A stretch of DNA of 59,500 bases from DASTDY01 sp035478375 (GTDB taxonomy: Bacteria > Patescibacteriota > Saccharimonadia > Saccharimonadales > EFPC-124), in the NCBI GenBank assembly GCA_035478375.1, contig DATIJQ010000024.1, forward strand, positions 1-59,500, given 5' to 3'. Within the stretch, counting starts at the first letter, position 1. Each line of letters starts with the position of its first letter. The notes under the pieces are model-generated. The model ran no database searches. It saw only the letters and a list, made by a program, of their open reading frames with translations, and had not been told where the DNA came from. Below, one piece after another: positions 22,797-30,470 of this stretch. The position numbers and the translations under genes are program-made.

Positions 22797-23525
22797 ATGA
22801 AGAACGGGGGAGCACTACAGCAACAGGAGGCCGCAGCACTTGCGGCTGCTGCGCATGAGCTTAAAAGCCCGCTGGCCTTGGTGCAACACATTGCTCAGAC
22901 TTTGGCCGACACGCAAACACCACTCACCGAAACCGAGCGTGCGCAATATTTGGCGCGGCTGCAGTTTACTAGCGATCGCATGATGCGTTTGGTGCAGCAA
23001 TTGGCAGTGAGTTATCGTTTGCAGGCCGACCAGCAATTGGCGTTTGCCTTTACCACCGAACCGTTGAACGCTGTTGAGGTGTGCGAAGGTGTAGCGCACG
23101 AACTTGAGCCGCTTGCCCGTGCACACAATCAACGCATCGATATTGCCAGCCAGCGTTCGCAGCTGGTGATTGCGAACCGCGATATTTTGCACGACATTGT
23201 TGTGAATTTAATAGATAACGCCATCCGTCATAATCCAATCGGCGGCAGCGTGCGACTGGCAAGTAGCGCACATGGCAACATGGTGCGTCTGAGCGTACAC
23301 GACCAAGGCGCCGGCGTTGGCGCGAGCGAACTGCGCAACTTGCGCCACACGCTTGGCACGCAGCCGCAGCCACTCGGAGGGCGCAGTGCCACGAGCGGAC
23401 TCGGTTTATATATTGTTGGTCAGTTTGCGGCGGCAATGGGTGGTAGTGTTGGGCTCGGCCGGCCAGGGCAGGGGAGCCATTTTTTTGTCGATCTGCTGCG
23501 CTCTAAACAGATGAGTTTTTTGTAA
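22797..23525 (+). CDS. Soluble sensor histidine kinase lacking sensor and membrane domains
   Basis: Minimal histidine kinase of 242 residues with no TM segment or recognisable input domain. The H-box is AAAHELKSPLALVQH with the phospho-accepting His at about 20. The dimerisation helices extend to about 85. The ATPase part has the N-box NLIDNAIRHN (about 137-146), G1 DQGAGVG (169-175) and G2 TSGLGLYIVGQFAAAMGG (from about 199). At the C-terminus the protein ends right after the ATPase domain. The stop codon overlaps the ATG of the next receiver gene (TAATG), so the pair is surely cognate. What signal it senses is unclear; it may sense through a partner protein. Confidence 0.93.
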   Translation: MKNGGALQQQEAAALAAAAHELKSPLALVQHIAQTLADTQTPLTETERAQYLARLQFTSDRMMRLVQQLAVSYRLQADQQLAFAFTTEPLNAVEVCEGVAHELEPLARAHNQRIDIASQRSQLVIANRDILHDIVVNLIDNAIRHNPIGGSVRLASSAHGNMVRLSVHDQGAGVGASELRNLRHTLGTQPQPLGGRSATSGLGLYIVGQFAAAMGGSVGLGRPGQGSHFFVDLLRSKQMSFL

Positions 23526-23899
23526 TGGCACACGTTTTAATTATCGAAGATGACACCTGGATGGCCGATTGCTACCGCCGCTGGTTGACCGCTGACGGGC
23601 ATACGGTGCGATGCGTGGGCGACGCTCAAAGTGCACTCGACGCGCTAGACGATGCGCCAGCTGACGTAGTGTTGCTTGATTTGCTTTTGCCTCACGCCAA
23701 CGGCACGCAGGTGCTGCACACGCTGCAATCGTACGCCGATTTGGCGCGAATGCCGGTCATTTTGTGTAGCAGCTCGTTGCCACCGCAGTTACCGCCGCTG
23801 CGGGCATATGGGGTGCGGGCGGTGCTCGATAAAACGCAACTCACGCCGAATTTGTTGCGTCAAACAGTAGCGGAGGTGCTTGCCCATGCGACCATTTAG
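23525..23899 (+). CDS. Single-domain response regulator, partner of the kinase at 22797
   Basis: Receiver domain only (124 residues). The acidic pocket is EDD at 8-10, the phospho-acceptor Asp52 is in VLLDLLLPHANG, the switch Ser is in PVILCSSS (about 80), and the Lys is in VLDKTQ (about 103). It has no DNA-binding output. It is coupled to the kinase by a 1-nt overlap and its end overlaps recO by 14 nt. The kinase-receiver pair therefore ends in a receiver whose effect must come from protein-protein contact. Confidence 0.92.
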   Translation: MAHVLIIEDDTWMADCYRRWLTADGHTVRCVGDAQSALDALDDAPADVVLLDLLLPHANGTQVLHTLQSYADLARMPVILCSSSLPPQLPPLRAYGVRAVLDKTQLTPNLLRQTVAEVLAHATI

Positions 23900-24560
23900 C
23901 ACACAAGCAATTGTCTTACGACGCACAAATTACGGCGAAGCCGATCGCATTATAAATGTGTTGACGCCAGATCATGGCAAAATTAGCGCCATTGCTAAAG
24001 GTGTGCGCAAGCCAAAAAGCAAGCTTGCTGGGGGACTGGAGCTTTTTGCTATTTGCGAACTAACGATTATGCAAGGTCGCGGCGAACTCGGCCTTATAAC
24101 CAGCGCCCGCATGAAGCAATTCTTTGGCGACATTTTAAAAGATTACGACCGTATGCAGTTTGCGTACGAAGCTATAAAGCTTGTAAATCGCGCCGCCGAA
24201 ACGGTTAGCGAACCAGAATTCTACCAACTTTTAGCAGATACTTTGGCGTGGTTGGGTGACCTCAAGACAGATTGGCGGCTGGCGGAGTTGTGCTGTCGTT
24301 TGCGATTGGTGAGTATTTTGGGCCGCGGGTTAAACTTGCTTACTAACGCGACTGGCCAAAAGCTCCAAGCCGACCAAACCTACAATTACGACTTTGCCGA
24401 CAACGCTTTTTACGGAGACGCGCGCGGTCGATTTACCAGCGATCATATAAAATTGCTGCGATTGGCGAGCATAAAAAATCCTGCTATATTGCAGCAGGTT
24501 TCGGGTTTAGACAAAGTGATTGATGATTGCGTGTGGTTGGTGCGTACGGTCGAGAGTTAG
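23886..24560 (+). CDS. recO: DNA repair protein RecO
   Basis: Recombination mediator that, with RecR, helps load RecA on SSB-coated DNA. The 224-residue protein has the N-terminal OB fold starting TQAIVLRRTNYGEADRIINV, then ISAIAKGVRKPKSKLAGGLE and CELTIMQGRGELGLIT, followed by the all-helical C-terminal domain. The four-Cys zinc site of many RecO proteins is absent. ATG 23886 is preferred to the TTG two codons upstream. The first 14 nt overlap the receiver gene, so recO is in the kinase-receiver operon. Confidence 0.9.
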   Translation: MRPFSTQAIVLRRTNYGEADRIINVLTPDHGKISAIAKGVRKPKSKLAGGLELFAICELTIMQGRGELGLITSARMKQFFGDILKDYDRMQFAYEAIKLVNRAAETVSEPEFYQLLADTLAWLGDLKTDWRLAELCCRLRLVSILGRGLNLLTNATGQKLQADQTYNYDFADNAFYGDARGRFTSDHIKLLRLASIKNPAILQQVSGLDKVIDDCVWLVRTVES

Positions 24561-24605
24561 GCAATTTCCGCCCTGGCCACGTCATTGTAGCCGGGGCGGG
24601 TTGCC
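24560..24605 (-). terminator. Hairpin between recO and the convergent gene at 24626
   Basis: GGCAA (24560-24564)/TTGCC (24601-24605) outside; CCGCCC (24568-24573)/GGGCGG (24594-24599) and GGC (24575-24577)/GCC (24590-24592) inside. It starts on the last base of the recO stop, between convergent genes. On the minus strand AAATT follows the inner stem. Confidence 0.55.
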
Positions 24606-24625
24606 GTATCCGTGCGTTGGGGCTG

Positions 24626-25504
24626 TTAGATCCAGGGCCACGTGAGCCAATCACGCAGTTTGCGCCAGAAGATCATGCGCATCAGTCGCCCGAGGATGGG
24701 GCTCATGTAGCGCTCGATTATCAGAACGTTTTGCCCGCTAAAGCCGTAACGCAGGCCGTGGTTGGCAGCGAGATCGAGCACGCACTTTGCGCGTCCGAGT
24801 ATCGCCCAAGCCTCCTCGCGTCGCCGTGGCTGTGCTTGCCAAAGCAGCGTTGCAGCCATGACGAGGATCGTCAGGTCGTACTGAGTCGCGCCTTCGGTTT
24901 CGTGGATGTGTTTCGCGGCCTTCAACAGCTCCGCGAGCGCAAGCTTGTCGTGGTAGAGGCGCGAATAGGCCACTGCCAGGTGACACTCACACTGAATCCA
25001 CTCATGGCGCCACTGCTCGTTGCTGAGGATGTCCTGCTGGTGCAGATCGTCGAGCAGCTTCCTAGCTCGAGTTAGATGCGAACGCGCATCTTCGTAACTG
25101 CCGAAGTAGCCGCGCAAGGCACCAATGCAGATTTCGAGACGCGCCCAGTAGATGGTTATCGCAGTCTCGTCGGTAATCTTTGAAACAGCGATTACGGCAG
25201 CATCTGCGACATCGGCGGCGAACGCTGCGCTGGCAAACAGCTCCTCGTCAACGCCATTTTTTTGGAGAGACGAGACGATGGCCTTGACCAACAACATCTC
25301 GGCTTCCAGTTTGGCGTCTAGTACATCAGGCTGGTTGCTTCCGGCGCGTGAGGCGCAGTATTCCTTGTAGAAATCGAGCGCCTCATGCAACTCTTCAGAC
25401 GCTTCGGTGAGATTTCGCGCTTCTATGCATCTACTAGCTTGGTCCAAGTGACGCCTTGTCAGCGCCGCAAATTGCTCAATCCGTTTCTGAGTCTCCTGAT
25501 CCAT
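24626..25504 (-). CDS. Helical-repeat (TPR-like) hypothetical protein, 292 residues
   Basis: Not recognised as a named family. It is nearly all alpha helix with TPR-like helix pairs: RCIEARNLTEASEELHEALD, LRGYFGSYEDARSHLTRARK, YSRLYHDKLALAELLKAAKH, AWAILGRAKCVLDLA. There is no signal peptide. The last 25 residues are unusual, Trp- and Arg-rich (RKLRDWLTWPWI), and could form an amphipathic membrane-touching helix. The start codon has GGGAG about 6 nt upstream, and the promoter lies about 45 nt away, so the leader is normal. G/C-ending codons and a downstream hairpin put it in the same class as the other unknown inserts. A scaffold role is plausible but is inference. Confidence 0.7.
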   Translation of the reverse strand: MDQETQKRIEQFAALTRRHLDQASRCIEARNLTEASEELHEALDFYKEYCASRAGSNQPDVLDAKLEAEMLLVKAIVSSLQKNGVDEELFASAAFAADVADAAVIAVSKITDETAITIYWARLEICIGALRGYFGSYEDARSHLTRARKLLDDLHQQDILSNEQWRHEWIQCECHLAVAYSRLYHDKLALAELLKAAKHIHETEGATQYDLTILVMAATLLWQAQPRRREEAWAILGRAKCVLDLAANHGLRYGFSGQNVLIIERYMSPILGRLMRMIFWRKLRDWLTWPWI

Positions 25505-25536
25505 TTCGTAGCTCCCAACTCAAACGTTGTGGATAC

Positions 25537-25571
25537 GACACGCCTACAGTTATACACCCAACATGCGTGTC
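25537..25571 (-). promoter_or_regulatory. Promoter of the TPR-like gene, flanked by an inverted repeat
   Basis: On the minus strand TTGCTT, 18-bp spacer, TATAAC (plus strand 25549-25554). GACACGC (25537-25543) and GCGTGTC (25565-25571) form a perfect 7-bp inverted repeat around the -10, a plausible operator. Confidence 0.45.
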
Positions 25572-25621
25572 TAAGCAATAGTATCTTTGCATTTTGTGTA
25601 AAAAAGTTTCGTAATATCTGA

Positions 25622-25627
25622 TATAAT
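25622..25627 (+). promoter_or_regulatory. -10 box of glyS
   Basis: TATAAT ending 7 nt before the ATG at 25635; predicts a leaderless mRNA. Confidence 0.65.
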
Positions 25628-25634
25628 CAAAGCA

Positions 25635-26987
25635 ATGAGTGAGCAAAAAGTATCGTTAGAGACGCTAACAAGCCTGGCAAAACGCCGCGGTTTTGTGTTC
25701 CAATCATCCGAAATTTATGGGGGTATCGCTGGTTTTTGGGATTTTGGCCCATACGGTGTCGAACTTATGAACAACCTCACGCAATTGTGGTGGCGCGCCA
25801 TGGTATACGAGCACCGCAATATTTTTGGCATTGACGGCGCGATTATCCAAAATCCGCGGTTATGGAAGGCAAGCGGCCACATTGATGGCTTTACTGACCC
25901 ACTTGTTGACTGTAAATATTGCGGCGCACGCGTAAGGGCTGACCACTTGGCTGGCGTCGACTCTAACGACCTCGCCCAGCTTACTGACTTATTAAAAGAC
26001 AAAGCCTGCCCGGTATGCGGCAAAAAAACGCTCACGCCGCCACGCCAGTACAATATGATGATGAAAACCTGGGTCGGCCCGGTCGAAGACGACAGCGCCG
26101 TGGCATATTTGCGCCCCGAAACTGCCGGTTCGATCTTTACAAACTTCGAAAATGTGCGCGAAACAACACGTAGCAAAATCCCATTCGGTATTGCTCAAAT
26201 CGGTAAGGCGTTCCGCAACGAAATTAGCCCACGCGATTTTATTTTCCGCGTGCGCGAGTTCGAACAAGCCGAAATGCAGTATTTTATCCACCCAAAAAAT
26301 CAGGACGAAGCCTACCAATATTGGCGCGACTGGGCTTGGGAATTTTATACCAACCGCGTCGGTCTGGCCGAAAAAAATCTGCAATGGCACGAGCACGGCC
26401 CAGATGAACGCGCCCATTACGCCGCCGCCGCTCACGACATTTACTTTAATTTTCCGCAAGGGTTTAAAGAGTTGTGCGGCACCCATAACCGCACCGATTT
26501 TGATCTTACCAGTCACATAAAAGAAAGCGGCAAAGACTTAACGTACTTTGACGAAGCCACGCGCAAGCGCTTTACGCCAAACGTTATAGAAAGCTCAGTT
26601 GGCTTAGGCCGTTTGTTTTTGGCGGTCCTAACCGACGCCTATAACGAAGAAGAAGTCGGCGGCGAAACCCGCGTTGTACTCAAAATTAAGCCACAAATTG
26701 CGCCAGTAAAAGTTGCCGTATTGCCGCTCAGCAAAAAGCCAGAATTAGCCGGCTTATCTGAAAAGGTGTATAAAGATTTAGTTCAAAAGACCGGCTGGAA
26801 CATAGAATACGACGAAACGCAAAGCATTGGCCGCCGCTACCGCCGCCAAGACGAAATCGGCACGCCATACTGCGTAACCATCGACTTCGAAAGCTTGCAA
26901 GACGACTGCGTCACCGTGCGCGAACGTGACAGCATGCAGCAAACGCGCATAAAAATCAGCGAACTGACCAGCCACATAACGTTTTAG
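25635..26987 (+). CDS. glyS: Glycyl-tRNA synthetase, homodimeric (alpha2) type
   Basis: Charges tRNA-Gly. The 450-residue protein is the eukaryotic/archaeal-like single-chain class II GlyRS, not the alpha2beta2 form. Visible are FVFQSSEIYGGIAGFWDFGP at the N-terminus, a Cys4 zinc-ribbon insert (CKYCG at about 93-97 and CPVCGKK at about 119-125), motif 2 (IAQIGKAFRNEISPRDFIFR), FEQAEMQYF, motif 3 (ESSVGLGRLFLAVLTDAY) and an anticodon-binding domain with the RRYRRQDEIGTPYCVTID signature. The gene is monocistronic with a consensus -10 box at its 5' end and a terminator just downstream. Length and motifs are normal. Confidence 0.97.
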   Translation: MSEQKVSLETLTSLAKRRGFVFQSSEIYGGIAGFWDFGPYGVELMNNLTQLWWRAMVYEHRNIFGIDGAIIQNPRLWKASGHIDGFTDPLVDCKYCGARVRADHLAGVDSNDLAQLTDLLKDKACPVCGKKTLTPPRQYNMMMKTWVGPVEDDSAVAYLRPETAGSIFTNFENVRETTRSKIPFGIAQIGKAFRNEISPRDFIFRVREFEQAEMQYFIHPKNQDEAYQYWRDWAWEFYTNRVGLAEKNLQWHEHGPDERAHYAAAAHDIYFNFPQGFKELCGTHNRTDFDLTSHIKESGKDLTYFDEATRKRFTPNVIESSVGLGRLFLAVLTDAYNEEEVGGETRVVLKIKPQIAPVKVAVLPLSKKPELAGLSEKVYKDLVQKTGWNIEYDETQSIGRRYRRQDEIGTPYCVTIDFESLQDDCVTVRERDSMQQTRIKISELTSHITF

Positions 26988-27002
26988 TTGGTAGCGGCAA
27001 AA

Positions 27003-27033
27003 CCCCAGGCTCCACGACATTGGGAGCCTGGGG
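27003..27033 (-). terminator. Intrinsic terminator of the gene at 27042
   Basis: CCCCAGGCTCC (27003-27013) and its complement (27023-27033), 11 bp perfect with a 9-nt loop; on the minus strand TTTTG follows. It also lies 15 nt after glyS and can act for that gene. Confidence 0.8.
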
Positions 27034-27041
27034 CTGCAAAA

Positions 27042-27518
27042 CTACTCGCCCATGTGGATAACGCCATCTATGGTCGGGCCGACTTTATCACGTGGCAGCA
27101 GCAATTGCACCTCTGGGTATTGCGTCATGTAGAATGCAATAAGCGCACCAGCGAAGCGCTTGGCCTGTGGCAATTCGAGGCCATCGAACTCGATCAAACG
27201 CCTGGCAGAGTAAGCAACGTGAGTTGCTATTACCGCAAGATCCTGTTCGTAGCTGCACCAGGCGCTGCCAAGCATGAGCCATACAATTTGGGCGTTACTG
27301 ATGTCGATGGTGGCGTCGCCAGCTTGTGACAAGCGGTTCGTGAGTATCTGGCCCAGATGTTCTGGCACCGCCTCGCCTGCGAATATGGGGTCGAGCAGCT
27401 CGCCAAGCTCACTGACAACGAGCGCGTCCAATTTGTAACCGCTGGCGTCGAATGGCTGATAGTCAGCCACGATTGCTCCAATCTGGGGAGGTAGTTTTGA
27501 CCTAAGCAATATTGCCAT
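27042..27518 (-). CDS. Hypothetical protein, 158 residues
   Basis: Not recognised. The protein is predicted soluble and helical (ALVVSELGELLDPIFAGE, SAWCSYEQDLAVIATHVAYS), with a hydrophobic-aromatic end (AKRFAGALIAFYMTQYPEVQ) and no clear membrane segment. I place the start at the ATG ending at 27518 (MAILLRSKLPPQ). A longer frame to 27566 would run through the terminator hairpin of the next gene. No Shine-Dalgarno site is seen for this start, unlike its sister genes. It lies in tandem with the gene at 27604 on the same strand, each with its own terminator. The two terminators share CAAAACCCCAGGC, suggesting related gene-plus-terminator units. Confidence 0.6.
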   Translation of the reverse strand: MAILLRSKLPPQIGAIVADYQPFDASGYKLDALVVSELGELLDPIFAGEAVPEHLGQILTNRLSQAGDATIDISNAQIVWLMLGSAWCSYEQDLAVIATHVAYSARRLIEFDGLELPQAKRFAGALIAFYMTQYPEVQLLLPRDKVGPTIDGVIHMGE

Positions 27519-27538
27519 AACGTAATAAACTTTGCAAT

Positions 27539-27590
27539 GACAAAACCCCAGGCCCGAACCGCACATGGCGGCAGGGCGCTGGGGATTGTC
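27539..27590 (-). terminator. Intrinsic terminator of the gene at 27604
   Basis: GACAA (27539-27543)/TTGTC (27586-27590) outside and CCCCAG (27546-27551)/CTGGGG (27579-27584) inside; on the minus strand the stem runs into TTTTGTC. The left half is the same 13-nt word as in the terminator at 27003. Confidence 0.7.
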
Positions 27591-27603
27591 AGAACTTGGG
27601 TGC

Positions 27604-28089
27604 TCAGGGCAAGCGGAGCCGGTCGGCCCAGCTGCCCCTGGGGTCGTCGCGGGGGTCGTGCTTGGTGCCGACGAGGCAGCGCCAGAAGAGTTCAGCTGTC
27701 TCGAGGGTCATGCCGGGCATGGCGATGATCGCGCGCATGGAGGCGATCAGTTTGGGGTCGTCGCGTTCCGCGTAGAACACGGTCAGGCGCTCGGCCACGT
27801 TGCGCGCGTGTGGCAGGTTGAGGTCGCACGCGAGGCGATGTGCCTTGTCCAGGTAGTTGAGCGCCGCGGTGCGGTTTTCTTTGTCGCTGAGGCACCAGGC
27901 CAGCAGGATCAGCAACCAGGTGCGCTCGACGGGCCGGGCTTCTGTGGACACTGCCCTGCTCAGCCGGTTTTCGAAGCCCTCCGGTACGTTTCTGCCTTCG
28001 AACATCATCATGACCCAGGTGTGGATCTTGCCTTCGGACAGTTCGGTGTCGGCCACGTCTGTGGTCAGATTGAGCCGTTCGTCGGTCAC
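27604..28089 (-). CDS. Hypothetical helical protein, 161 residues
   Basis: Not recognised. The middle part has TPR-like helix pairs (AALNYLDKAHRLACDLN, ARNVAERLTVFYAERDDP), so it may be a small helical-repeat protein. The C-terminus is short, charged and Pro-containing (KHDPRDDPRGSW). It starts at GTG (28089) with AGGGAG about 6 nt upstream and a good promoter (TTGATT-N17-TATTAT) above it. Codons are strongly G/C-ending compared with glyS and the ABC genes. It is a stand-alone unit with its own terminator, tandem to the gene at 27042. Confidence 0.65.
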   Translation of the reverse strand: MTDERLNLTTDVADTELSEGKIHTWVMMMFEGRNVPEGFENRLSRAVSTEARPVERTWLLILLAWCLSDKENRTAALNYLDKAHRLACDLNLPHARNVAERLTVFYAERDDPKLIASMRAIIAMPGMTLETAELFWRCLVGTKHDPRDDPRGSWADRLRLP

Positions 28090-28124
28090 TTCATCTCCCT
28101 CTCACGAGTAGTTCTGACAATAAT

Positions 28125-28153
28125 ATAATAACATAAAAACCTTAATAAATCAA
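28125..28153 (-). promoter_or_regulatory. Promoter of the gene at 27604
   Basis: On the minus strand TTGATT (28153-28148), 17-bp spacer, TATTAT (28130-28125); the leader is about 30 nt and contains AGGGAG. Confidence 0.6.
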
Positions 28154-28213
28154 TTGCGGCGCTTGCAAAACCGCCAACGCTCCCGCACAATATGGAATGA
28201 AACAGGAGACTTT

Positions 28214-28678
28214 ATGGGATTTTTCGGCGCTTTAGGCAAAATTTTGCAAGGCAAACCAGTATTTACGGCGGGGCAGGGGAATGCAGCACAACCAGGAGCA
28301 CCAGTGGTCTCATCAACAAGCGGCAAGGTGTTCCCGCAAGTTTCGATCGAGCACGTGGAGTGCCGCACAAACGGTGGTGGCATGGATATTGACGCGTTCA
28401 TCCAAAATTACTCCCAAGGTCAAGTACAACTAGACAAGATAGAATTATTTGGGCATACCACGCAAGTTCCTGTTTTTTTGCGCCCAGGTGAGGACCGCGA
28501 ACAGCGCATTTACGACGGCCCGCGCCCAACCGCCACTAACCAACCAAACCTCGAACTTTACTATAAAGATGCAAGCGGCGATTACTTTTGCGCCGACCAT
28601 TATGTAGAGTTCACTCAACAAGCCGACCGCACCTACACGGTGCAACGCATCCGCTTTTTGCGCGTGCGTGATGTGTAA
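28214..28678 (+). CDS. Hypothetical protein, 154 residues
   Basis: Not recognised. The N-terminus MGFFGALGKILQGKP looks like an amphipathic or weakly membrane-associating segment, then a Pro/Ala/Ser linker (about 20-45), then a beta-rich domain (about 45-154) with strands such as VQLDKIELFGHTTQVPVFLR and LELYYKDASGDYFCADHYVE. ATG 28214 is chosen because AGGAG lies 5 nt upstream. It ends just upstream of the -10 box of the ABC exporter operon but is a separate unit. Its codon use is like the housekeeping genes rather than the unknown inserts. The beta domain could bind a ligand or protein; nothing more can be said. Confidence 0.65.
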   Translation: MGFFGALGKILQGKPVFTAGQGNAAQPGAPVVSSTSGKVFPQVSIEHVECRTNGGGMDIDAFIQNYSQGQVQLDKIELFGHTTQVPVFLRPGEDREQRIYDGPRPTATNQPNLELYYKDASGDYFCADHYVEFTQQADRTYTVQRIRFLRVRDV

Positions 28679-28686
28679 AAAGCCTG

Positions 28687-28692
28687 TATAAT
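28687..28692 (+). promoter_or_regulatory. -10 box of the ABC-2 exporter operon
   Basis: TATAAT ending 10 nt before the ATG at 28703; predicts a 5' leader of only a few nucleotides. Confidence 0.6.
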
Positions 28693-28702
28693 TACCGAAG
28701 TT

Positions 28703-29683
28703 ATGCATGCCATTACTGTTAAAGGTGTTTCAAAACATTTTAGCTTCAGTACCCACAAAGGGCTGAAGGGTTTTTTGAACCCCACAAAAAAGCAGGTTGT
28801 TGCCGTCGATAACGTCAGCTTTACCATTAATAAAGGCGAAGCCGTGGCATTTATTGGACCCAACGGTGCTGGCAAAAGTACGACTATTAAAATGTTAAGT
28901 GGTATTTTGCAGCCGACAAGCGGCGAGGTGAGTGTGCTTGGCCTAAACCCGCTTGCCGAGCGCCGACAGCTCGCCATGAAGATCGGCACCGTTTTTGGCC
29001 AACGCTCGCAGCTGGTGTTTAATTTACCGCTGACCGAAAGTTTTAACCTCACCGCCGCCATGTACCAAGTGCCCGACAACGTTGCCGCTGAACGCATCGC
29101 CAAGTTGGTCACTCAATTTAGCTTGGCCGAATTTATTGACCAACCCGTGCGCAAACTTAGCTTAGGCCAACGCATGCGTGCCGAAGTCGCCAACGCGCTT
29201 ATTCATAACCCCGAAATTATCTTTTTGGATGAGCCAACTATTGGACTCGATATTGTGGCAAAACGCGCCCTGCGCGATGTCATTAAAACGGTCAACCGCG
29301 AGCAGGGGACAACCGTATTTTTGACCAGCCACGATGTCGGCGACATCGAAGAAGTCTGCGAACGCACCATGATCGTCAACCATGGCAAAATCATGCTCGA
29401 CGCCAAAACCGCTGACCTCAAAACAGATTATTTGCGCACAAAAACGGTCAGCATTGTGCCCGAAGGACCGTTGCCAAAAAGCTGTACGGTCGCTGGTATT
29501 GCGGCGCGCGAAGTCGAAGGTCGTTTAGTTTTTGACATAGACACTCGCACCATAACGCTCAAAAAATTTATGGCTGCGTTGCTCGATGCGCAAGACATCG
29601 CCGACATTACTATTGCCGACACGCCACTCGAGGATATAATCCACGAGCTGTACACCAAAGGACAAACCCATGAGCCAGCTTAA
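28703..29683 (+). CDS. ABC-2 type exporter ATP-binding protein
   Basis: ATPase of an exporter of the DrrA/NatA type (COG4586-like). The 326-residue protein has Walker A GPNGAGKST (about 52-60), a Q-loop Gln around VFGQRSQLVF, the signature LSLGQRMR (about 153-160) in the variant form, Walker B IIFLDEPTIGLD, and the switch His in LTSHDVGD. About 90 residues after the core form the accessory domain of this subfamily. It overlaps the first permease gene by 14 nt. The substrate is unknown; such systems export lipids, drugs or sugars, and this genome's reliance on envelope interactions makes a surface component possible. Confidence 0.92.
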   Translation: MHAITVKGVSKHFSFSTHKGLKGFLNPTKKQVVAVDNVSFTINKGEAVAFIGPNGAGKSTTIKMLSGILQPTSGEVSVLGLNPLAERRQLAMKIGTVFGQRSQLVFNLPLTESFNLTAAMYQVPDNVAAERIAKLVTQFSLAEFIDQPVRKLSLGQRMRAEVANALIHNPEIIFLDEPTIGLDIVAKRALRDVIKTVNREQGTTVFLTSHDVGDIEEVCERTMIVNHGKIMLDAKTADLKTDYLRTKTVSIVPEGPLPKSCTVAGIAAREVEGRLVFDIDTRTITLKKFMAALLDAQDIADITIADTPLEDIIHELYTKGQTHEPA

Positions 29684-30470
29684 AGCCTATTGGCGCGTGT
29701 TTACGGCGGCTGCGCGCGAAGACCGGGCAAACCCAAAGCGACTTTTATCGGCCACCATCCAAAATGTGTGCCGCGTGTTTTTGGTGGTCGAAATTTACCG
29801 TGTGGCGTACGCAGTTAGCGGCAACCACACACTGCCATTTGCCAATGCTATGTGGACAATTGCGCTATGCTTTGCGTTCTTTTTGAACCTGGGCATTCGT
29901 AATATGTACATTCCGGTTGAGATCGAAATTAAGAGTGGTACAGTCGAAACAAGCCTCATAAATCCGCTTGACTGGCGGTTGGTTAAATTCGCGCAGTTGC
30001 TTGGCAAAAATAGTTTGGAATTTTTAGTGCAGCTTATTGTTGTGCCCATTGTTTTGTTGCTGATGATCGGGCCACCGAATGTTGCCCACCTCACACCGGC
30101 GCTGGTTTTGTTATTTGGCGTGCTGGCGGTTATGTCGGTTGTTACTGCGGCCGCATTATTTATGACTGTCGGCTTGGCGGCATTTTGGTTGAATGATGCA
30201 AAGTCGGTCTTTCGTATTATCGATAAAATGGCGCTTATTTGCTGCGGCACATTTGTGCCACTGGCTCTTTTACCAGATGTTATGCAGCAGATTGTACGTT
30301 TTACGCCGTTCTTTATTTACGCTGCACCAACGCGCATTTTTGATCCGACTGCCGAGCGCGCGTTGATACCAACCATAATATCGGGCGTTATTTGGACGTT
30401 TGGTATGCTGGCAATTTGCGAATTTGTGTGGCGGCGCGCCAACAAAAAAATGGAGGTTAATGGTGGCTAA
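29670..30470 (+). CDS. ABC-2 exporter permease subunit 1 (COG4587-like)
   Basis: 266-residue membrane protein with six predicted TM helices (about 55-75, 110-130, 140-165, 170-190, 205-225, 235-255). The passage VEIEIKSGTVETSLINPLDW is typical of the permease family paired with COG4586 ATPases. It overlaps the ATPase by 14 nt at its start and the second permease by 11 nt at its end, so the three are coupled. The two permeases probably form a heterodimer. Confidence 0.88.
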   Translation: MSQLKAYWRVFTAAAREDRANPKRLLSATIQNVCRVFLVVEIYRVAYAVSGNHTLPFANAMWTIALCFAFFLNLGIRNMYIPVEIEIKSGTVETSLINPLDWRLVKFAQLLGKNSLEFLVQLIVVPIVLLLMIGPPNVAHLTPALVLLFGVLAVMSVVTAAALFMTVGLAAFWLNDAKSVFRIIDKMALICCGTFVPLALLPDVMQQIVRFTPFFIYAAPTRIFDPTAERALIPTIISGVIWTFGMLAICEFVWRRANKKMEVNGG

